Positions 62,678-64,000 of a stretch of 64,000 bases of DNA are shown one piece after another; positions within the stretch are counted from its first letter, which is position 1; every line of letters starts with the position of its first letter. The notes under the pieces are model-generated. The model was not told the DNA's origin. It was given only the letters and a program-made list of their open reading frames with translations, and made no database searches. Source of the DNA: Tomocerus qinae (taxonomy: Eukaryota > Arthropoda > Collembola > Entomobryomorpha > Tomoceridae); NCBI GenBank assembly GCA_020055645.1, contig CM034547.1, positions 70,404,884 to 70,468,883 of the forward strand, written 5' to 3'. The translations under genes were made by a program, and so were the position numbers.

Positions 62678-63683
62678 GTAAATTTTGTGATACGAGAGTT
62701 TACATAAATTTAAATGGCGACATTACTACTAGTTGGCTGAACTCGATGTTTAAATTCCTTGATTGTCAATCTAATTATCTTTTTTGCATTGACGTTGTTG
62801 TACTTATACATAATTGTGTTGTGCCCTGTGAATTAACTATTTATGTACACGTACTTTATTGAGTAAACAACAGTAATGAAAACTCAACTTAAGCAATAGC
62901 AATTATTTCTGAAAGGTTGTTGTTTCTTGTATTGCCATATTGGCAGCCCATGTTAATATTTAGATTTGCAAGATGGTTCAAGTCTTCATCGTCACTGTCC
63001 TCTCTATCTCATGAGATGCAAATGTTAAAGTTGGATTTAATACTAGCTAAACATAAAGCGATAGCATCGGTCAATGGCCAACCATTCACTAAAAACCTAC
63101 TTTAAACTTTGAAGGCGACTTAGGGTCCTAAAATTCATAAATCTAATGACGGACGATGATAATCTATTGTAAACAGCACTGTAGAAAATGAGGTTATATA
63201 TTTTATATTCCTACAATTACTAATAAATAACGTTTGCAAATGTATCTTATGATATGATGAAAACCATGGAAGAATTAATGCAAGCCAATAAGGCCATTAT
63301 GCCAGACTATAATCATTAATGTTGTGAGATGCATTAACAAATTAAAAAAGTGTAAATAGTAATTTTCTTGTATTTGTACTCATAAATTTTATTAAGTTTG
63401 TTTCAAGTACTATTTTCGACATAATTACTATGCGGTATAAGTTACGACCGTTAAAACTAATATTATTATGTTCACACCCTAGTTTCTTAAAATCTAATGC
63501 GATATTCAACTAAAATTACTTAAATATGCTATGCCTTAAATATAATGTAGATCACATCATTCTGACTTAAAGTAATAAGAACGTATATTTTTCATGAGTT
63601 ATACATATTAAAAAGAACACCGAGTTAGGCAATACCGCAGTTTGATACTTTGAGTGCTATACGGAGTTCAGCCAGATCGAGTT
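62573..63683. other. RAE1 3' UTR and convergent intergenic space
   Basis: It holds the RAE1 3' UTR; an AATAAA at 63222-63227 is one candidate polyadenylation signal. The minus-strand gene ending at 63684 is convergent and its 3' UTR also falls here (TTTATT near 63388 is AATAAA on that strand). The small open frames at 62614-62862 and 62917-63105 have no support. Confidence 0.4.
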
Positions 63684-63861
63684 TCAATAAAATGGACCGA
63701 TCGGAGATCGTTTGATGGGCTGCTGGGCCTTGACCTTATTTAAATCACTAGCCTTGACTGTGTAGGCTGTGTTTCCTCCTAATTGATCAATCTCGACATT
63801 GGCCTCGTCTGGATTTGTCTTCTGCAGACCAGTCATTTCCTCTTGAGGAATCAACTTCTCG
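63684..63861 (-). CDS. Last exon of an unrecognised gene (enters from the right)
   Basis: A pyrimidine-rich acceptor (ACTTTGCAG) precedes 178 bases that end at TGA (63684-63686). The exon supplies the last base of a split codon and then 58 residues: EKLIPQEEMTGLQKTNPDEA, NVEIDQLGGNTAYTVKASDL, then a basic, Pro-rich end KAQQPIKRSPIGPFY. It is more GC-rich than its surroundings and has no membrane segment. It looks like the hydrophilic C-terminal tail of a larger protein, perhaps a membrane protein, but that is a guess. Upstream exons lie beyond the window. It is convergent with RAE1. Confidence 0.6.
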
Positions 63862-64000
63862 CTGCAAAGTTCAAATATACATTTATTAATTAAATATGAA
63901 CACTGATCCTGCATTGTCGATAATAAAAACAAGCGAGACCATAATTGAAATTGTCAACCAGGAATAATTATATAGTAAAGAAGGGCTGGGTGAATGTGTT

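Overview
The window is eukaryotic genomic DNA. Genes are split into short exons with canonical GT/AG introns, the sequence is AT-rich, and there are many short inverted-repeat elements. Three well-resolved proteins point to an arthropod, most likely an insect: a CTCF with 11 zinc fingers and an insect-style segment after the last finger, RAE1, and a BCL11-type zinc-finger factor. The order or species cannot be fixed from the sequence alone.

Layout. At 1-965 (minus) is the 5' part of a THAP-domain gene that runs off the left edge. From about 1 to 12 kb there is no recognisable gene, but there is an isolated microexon-like block and several terminal-inverted-repeat (TIR) elements; one (6191-6759) is complete with a 10-bp target duplication. 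From 12.09 to 32.59 kb (plus) four exons with compatible phases build the N-terminal half of a BCL11-like transcription factor over about 20 kb. Its introns carry a foldback element, a 1-kb element filled with a polypurine tract, a tRNA-like locus and relics. The C-terminal zinc-finger pairs expected for this family are not found in the window. From 32.6 to 49.8 kb I see no convincing gene.

From 49.78 to 54.68 kb (minus) lies a complete CTCF coding region: 14 exons, 647 residues, every phase checked. From 57.65 to 62.57 kb (plus) lies a complete RAE1 coding region: 8 exons, 388 residues. CTCF and RAE1 are divergent, about 3 kb apart start to start, with a possible 62-residue minus-strand ORF just upstream of RAE1. 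At 63.68-63.86 kb (minus) is the last exon of an unrecognised gene that enters from the right.

The gene products act at different levels of nuclear function: CTCF in chromatin insulation and looping, the BCL11-like factor in developmental transcription control, and RAE1 in mRNA export and mitotic spindle and checkpoint control. Nothing suggests a shared pathway; the neighbourhood looks like ordinary synteny. The most unusual structures are transposon-scale: nested elements filling RAE1 intron 2, a diverged echo of the RAE1 3' end inside its own intron 4, a repeat planted in three separate CTCF introns, and foldback arrays made of short tandem units.
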